From contig OZ005659.1 in NCBI GenBank assembly GCA_963930645.1, forward strand, positions 161,672,534 through 161,736,533: 64,000 nt of DNA. Reading direction: 5' to 3'. This stretch comes from Salticus scenicus (lineage: Eukaryota; Arthropoda; Arachnida; Araneae; Salticidae). Of this stretch, positions 59,791-64,000 are shown in pieces. A program made the translations under genes and the position numbers. The notes beneath the pieces were generated by a model. That model did no database searches. It saw only the letters and a list, made by a program, of their open reading frames with translations, and was not told where the DNA came from. Numbering within the stretch: position 1 is the stretch's first letter; every line of letters starts with the position of its first letter.

Positions 59791-59817
59791 TTTTTGGGTC
59801 TTTTGGATCACCCGGCA
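59743..59817 (-). repeat. (TA)n followed by a lone TIR end
   Basis: A (TA)n tract at 59743-59787 is followed by tcttttggatcacccggcata (59798-59818). This nearly matches the right terminus of the 58594-59415 element, with no partner end nearby. Confidence 0.65.
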
Positions 59818-60346
59818 TATTTTTTAAGCGAGTTCACAAAATTCAAACAGGTAAATTCAAATATTTTTTTTCTTTCTGTGAATACAGCATCATGTTGTAA
59901 TTAACTTGAAGGAAATATCATAGATATTAAATCAAATTTCAAAGAGTAAAATACTCATAAAAAAGTTATATTCAAAATAGGATGTTTATTTTTAATCATA
60001 AAAATGGGCCACATTACTGTGAAATACAAATTTTCATTACTATTATAAACCAATTGTTTATTTCAGCGGATCTAAGGTAAAAGTAGATTAGTACTTTCGA
60101 TGCTGATGTCAGTTATCTCTTACAGAAAGAGATAAGGTTCTTCAACTAACACTTCATGTGTTTGTTTAGAATAATTCTTCCATCTAGCAACCAAAGCCAT
60201 TTAAGTTATTTTAGTCACTTAATTAAATTTAGATTATGATATTTATGGAATTAATTTCTGGGAAAATAGCGAAGGAAAGGCAAGGGAAGTATTATATAAA
60301 ATATTAACTTTATCGTTGAAAATCAAACGATAAAAGAAAAACATGA

Positions 60347-60377
<31 letters not shown>

Positions 60378-60679
60378 ATGAAGAAATAAAAATAAAAATA
60401 AAAGTCCTAAAGTAAAACCTAAATTTAAATATAAAAAGAGGCCGTTAGATGGCAGACGATTCATGCATTGTTATTTTTACATTATTAATTCTAAAAGCAT
60501 TCTTTTTATTTTATTTTTGTTTAAATAAGAGTTGAAAGAAATTTCTAAAATACAATATAAGAAAAAAATGTTTATTTAATGCTTTCAGAAAAAAAAAAAA
60601 AAAAAAAATCTACAAAAGAAAACTTTTTTTAATGACTGAAGTGCATTTTTTCTCCATTAAATTCTTAAGCTTTAATTGA
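59818..60679. other. AT-rich DNA with (TAAA)n at 60346-60382
   Basis: No gene is supported. The 73-codon minus frame at 60243-60464 is produced largely by the microsatellite. Confidence 0.6.
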
Positions 60680-61004
60680 GGAAGAAGAAATCACGAATTT
60701 GTTCAGTTTTTTACATGTCTCAAAACAATTCTTTTAACTTGTTACCTACATTATTAAAAACCATTTTTTGTGAACATTTTTTCTTTCTTAATATACTTAA
60801 GAATAAGAAGCGAAAAATAATTGTTGTTTTACTGAAACTTTTTATCTGGCTGTAATAAAATTATAATTAACTTTAAAACTTTTGTCCCTTTTTTTTTTTT
60901 TAACAAAGTGTCATGTGTATTGTACTGCTGTAAGCTAATTTTATTTGAATAAAAATAATTTACGCAAGATTGAAAAATCAGAAAAACATTTACCAACTGA
61001 CCGC
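60680..61004. repeat. Dispersed repeat family J, copy 2
   Basis: This is the counterpart of 31300-31690 (ctacattattaaaa, aaagtgtcatgtgtattgta, aataaaaataatttac, ttaccaactgac). It lies immediately downstream, on the minus strand, of the possible exon at 61005-61172. Confidence 0.5.
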
Positions 61005-61172
61005 TTAAACTGGTTCAAGAAAGACCGGTGTTAGTTGGCATAAAGGCACGTGGACCCTGGCGAGATATGTTTTTAACTTTTCGTCAGGTGTGATTGTTAT
61101 TCCAGCCAAGAATGTGTTCTTCTTCTTCCTCCCATATAAATGTGGTTGAAGAAGGAAAGTGGAATAACGAAC
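61005..61172 (-). CDS. Possible terminal exon of an unrecognised protein
   Basis: On the minus strand, aattttgaaaattttcag ends at 61173 and resembles a 3' splice site. It is followed by 55 codons to TAA (61005-61007), reading VRYSTFLLQPHLYGRKKK, then NTFLAGITITPDEKLKTYLA and RVHVPLCQLTPVFLEPV. Codon choice and GC content are clearly above the AT-rich background, and amino-acid use is balanced, unlike the low-complexity frames around it. An alternative start at ATG 61206-61208 would give 67 codons without splicing. I do not recognise the protein. It could be a real exon, a processed fragment or a transposon remnant. No upstream exon was found between here and 63.2 kb. Confidence 0.3.
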   Translation of the reverse strand, partial: VRYSTFLLQPHLYGRKKKNTFLAGITITPDEKLKTYLARVHVPLCQLTPVFLEPV

Positions 61173-61209
61173 CTGAAAAATTTTCAAAATTGTAGAAACA
61201 TGAGTCAAT

Positions 61210-61789
61210 TTTATCGCTTATAAGTAATGTTTTTTTTTATTTGTTCGTTCATCATATTTTAGACTTTTCTAAATAGTATTTAGGAAGATAATTGTTAAAA
61301 GTTATTGCAGGGCATATTTGTTTATATAGAATTACTTTATATAGAATTTTTTACACTCTTAAAAATTAAAAATGGTGTTACGAGGATAGTTGGCGTAATT
61401 TACATAGTTCACGTTAGCCCAGCAGGTATTTATATTTACTTTCGACGTTATTTGATTTTGCTTTTCACTTAAGTTGGTTTTTGTGCGTTACCGCTTTACT
61501 TGCAATACTAGTGCCTACTTTGTTCGCCTGACGAAGGTTGTGTTTTCATTTGACCCGAAAAAAAATGTTGCGATTTAAGTTTGAGAGTAACAGCTACTTT
61601 TAATTTTAATTCTGAGATTTACATAAACGTTCTTCAGCATTCATTTTATAATAATAATATTATTAATGATAATAATAATAACTGGGTTTATTTCAAATTA
61701 AAATTTCAGCTTCTCTAACAAAAAATAAAATTTTAACCTTTTCTTAAGAAATTAACATGGACTTCATATTTAAGTGTTATTTCTTCTTT
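61210..61789. other. No gene seen; GC-richer patch at 61375-61610
   Basis: The patch 61375-61610 (ttacgaggatagttggcgta to cgatttaagtttgagag) is less AT-rich than its neighbours but gives no convincing frame. Confidence 0.4.
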
Positions 61790-63190
61790 TAGGATTCAAG
61801 AAAAATATTTTAGAAAAGAACATGAATATGCAATAAGAGAAAGTCAGAAAATTTTAGTTATAGTCTTAAATATTTATAAGAATTTATTCGAATATACGAA
61901 TAACGCGGAACAGTTTTAGAAAAAAAGGAGACGAATGTTAGCTAATATGTTATTAAAAGATCCGATTTCAATTTTGTGCATGGCACATAACATTACTATT
62001 AAGCGTAACATAGTGTTATGTACAAATATATTAAAATTTACTTTGAAATACGAAAAATAAGTCACATATTTTAAAAGAACGTGAAGTTATGAATATATGT
62101 AAATAAATAAATAGAAATTATTAACCATATTATTGCAAAATGTTTTGCTATTTTCTTCTATCAAGAGGTCGTAAAAATGCTGAAAATATTTTAAAAGTTA
62201 ATACTAATAAAAGTCAATAACGTAAAGATAAATAACGCAAAAACTGAAATATTTCGAGAATAATTATTAAAAGAAAATTAAGAAAATATTTATAAAATAT
62301 GTGGTATTAAAATTACATAATATTTTAAGATTATATCAAGATTATATTTTTAAAGTTTTGTACTTGAATTATTTACTTTCACTTTATTGACTATTACACA
62401 CATTGAAGTTGAAATAGTTTACAGATAAAATATTTTTAAAACTTGTAGTATCAAATCTGCAGAATAATTAAAAAATATTTCGAGGTTTTATTTCTTTAAA
62501 TGATTTATTTTTTAATACGATTTATACATATTATATATTCTATATCTATTTGCATTTAACACGCAATTTCAATACAGCGATTTCGATTATTTTTGAATAC
62601 ATATTTTACTTTCGAATACTTAGAAATATTCATTAACTTTCATTTCTTATTTAAATTTTTGGAAGACAGCTTAGACCTTTTAGAAAAGAGCACGTATGTA
62701 TAATTAGACAAAGTTTCTTTAAACTGAAGAAAGTTTTAATAATATATTTTAATGCTTATAAAATAATGAACCTTTGCAAGTAAACATATAAATCAGCATA
62801 GCATCAAATAAAATTATGCAATTGCTTATGTAAAACCAAAGTTAATTTGTATAACAGAAATAAGATTCTTATTAGGAAGTGTGTAATATTATAAATTTAA
62901 AAAAGAAAATGCCTTAAGGTATTTAAAGTAAGTCTTATGTTATTCATGATATTACAAATTTGTAAATATAAGTAAAATATAGAAAAATAAAAAAGGAAAT
63001 TCTTATCAATTTCATTGAAAATATATGTATAAGTTTTCCTCTATCAAAAGGCTGTAAAAATGCAGTAAATATTTAAAAAGTTAATATAAGTACAGATAAA
63101 TGATCCATAAGATGAAAATATTTTTTGGAATTTTTTTATTAAATATGTAGTATGAAAATTACATACACCTTTAAGAATATTCCGAGGTTT
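61790..63190 (+). repeat. Diverged tandem pair, family K, period about 884 bp
   Basis: Matching blocks are tttagaaaagaacatgaatatg (61811)/tttagaaaagagcacgtatgta (62679) and ctatcaagaggtcgtaaaaatgc (62157)/ctatcaaaaggctgtaaaaatgc (63041). Both continue through aaatattt.aaaagttaata. A third fragment is at 34860-34960. Confidence 0.55.
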
Positions 63191-63216
63191 TAATTTTTTG
63201 CATTTTATTTTAAAAA

Positions 63217-63218
63217 TC

Positions 63219-63266
<48 letters not shown>
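63217..63266. repeat. (TA)n microsatellite
   Basis: About 50 bp of TA. Confidence 0.95.
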
Positions 63267-63269
<3 letters not shown>

Positions 63270-63289
63270 TTCATTCATAAAATTGCATA

Positions 63290-63965
63290 TGTTGAAATGT
63301 ATTTATTAGTGCTAGAGGCCTATTTCAGTCGGTACAGTTGTCGAATTTTTATACGTCACTCTTAATAGTGCTAAGGGCCTATTTCAGTCGGTTTATTGAA
63401 TGGGGATTTATTGAATGAAGTCCCCCCCAAGGCACAACTTTGACATGAGTCCCCCCCAAGGTACCCCTATTTCAGTCGGTACAGCGTTGTCGAATTTTTA
63501 TACGTCACTCTTAATAGTGCTAAGGGCCTATTTCAGTCGGTTTATTGAATAAGGATTTATTGAATGAATTCCCCCCAAGGCACAACTTTGACATGAGTCC
63601 CCCCCAGGCACAACTTTGACATGAGTCCCCCCAAGGTACCCCTATTTCAGTCGGTACAGCGTTGTCGAATTTTTATACGTCACTCTTAATAGTGCTAAGG
63701 GCCTATTTCAGTCGGTTTATTAAATGGGGATTTATTGAATGAAGTCCCCCCAAGGCACAACTTTGACATGAATCCCCCCCAGGCCCAACTTTGACATGAG
63801 TCCCCCCAAGGCACAACTTTGACATGAGTCCCCCACAGGCCCAACTTTGACATGAGTCCCCCCAAGGCCCAACTTTGACATGAGTCCCCCCAAGGTACAA
63901 CTTTGACATGAGTCCCCCCCCCAAGGCACACCTTTGACATGAGTCCTCCCCAAGGCGCACCTCCC
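63290..63965. repeat. Nested minisatellite (outer 148-174 bp, inner ~28 bp)
   Basis: The outer unit (ctatttcagtcggtacag.gttgtcgaattttt..cactcttaatagtgctaagggcc) recurs with starts at about 63322, 63470 and 63644. Inside it, the inner unit ctttgacatgagtcccccc(c)aaggcacaa occurs once or twice in the first two outer units and about seven times at 63757-63955. Three overlapping minus-strand open frames of 79-85 codons result because the ~28-bp unit is not a multiple of three and lacks stops. They are not genes. Confidence 0.85.
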
Positions 63966-64000
63966 CCTCATTGGGAAAAAAAGAAAAAACGTTGTTTTGC

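Noticed and set aside
63695..63971. CRISPR-like array
   Set aside because: The ~28-bp repeats are directly adjacent with no unique spacers; this is a eukaryotic minisatellite.

Overview
This window looks like a piece of an AT-rich, repeat-laden arthropod genome, most likely an arachnid such as a spider. That is an inference from the very high A+T, long poly(A)/(TA) tracts, several decayed Tc1-like transposases of the type common in spiders, a Ty3/gypsy relic, tRNA-headed SINE units, many foldback MITEs and Helitron-like elements. I find no intact host gene. Nearly every long open frame is a chance frame, an antisense shadow of a dead transposase, or a read-through of a tandem repeat. The only non-transposon coding candidate is a possible 168-nt terminal exon on the minus strand at 61005-61172.

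Layout. 0.4-2.1 kb: a Helitron-like 5' end and two Tc1 transposase remnants in head-to-head inversion. 3.1-3.3 kb: a TA-flanked MITE. 3.8-7.7 kb: a minus-strand Ty3/gypsy relic (gag, zinc knuckles, protease, reverse transcriptase, integrase tail) broken by a 1-kb insert with two SINE-like units and by a foldback insert in gag. 11.2-12.3 and 20.5-21.7 kb: two inverted copies of 'family A', with a gag fragment at 12.9-13.2 kb and four copies of a ~460-bp TIR element (17.8, 18.3, 22.0 and 32.0 kb) around them. 23-24 kb: two foldback MITEs. 24-29 kb: diverged dispersed repeats and 'family B'. 29.4-30.2 kb: a further Tc1 relic. 33-34 and 40.4-41.7 kb: two paralogous repeats, each with its own minisatellite tail. 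35.1-37.4 kb: family B and a nearly perfect 560-bp tandem triplication. 42.2-44.8 kb: Helitron-like elements and a truncated foldback. 50.2-52.4 kb: a complete foldback, a 133-bp satellite interrupted by a MITE with a perfect 6-bp target duplication, and a Helitron-like 3' end. 55.5-58.4 kb: a complete Helitron-like element filled with a tandem array. 58.6-59.4 kb: a mariner/Tc1-type element with long TIRs. 61.8-63.2 kb: a diverged tandem pair. 63.3-64 kb: a nested minisatellite.

The observation I rate highest is one conserved module of roughly 45-60 bp, centred on TTTACACGTTTT. It occurs near the 3' end of three otherwise different repeat families (A, B, C) and, in eight copies, as the core of the tandem array inside the 55.5-58.4 kb Helitron-like element. 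In families A-C it sits between an acaga/acaca-rich microsatellite and a terminal palindrome. The families appear to share a cis-acting module or a common origin. All identities are by eye; alignments and searches were not possible here.
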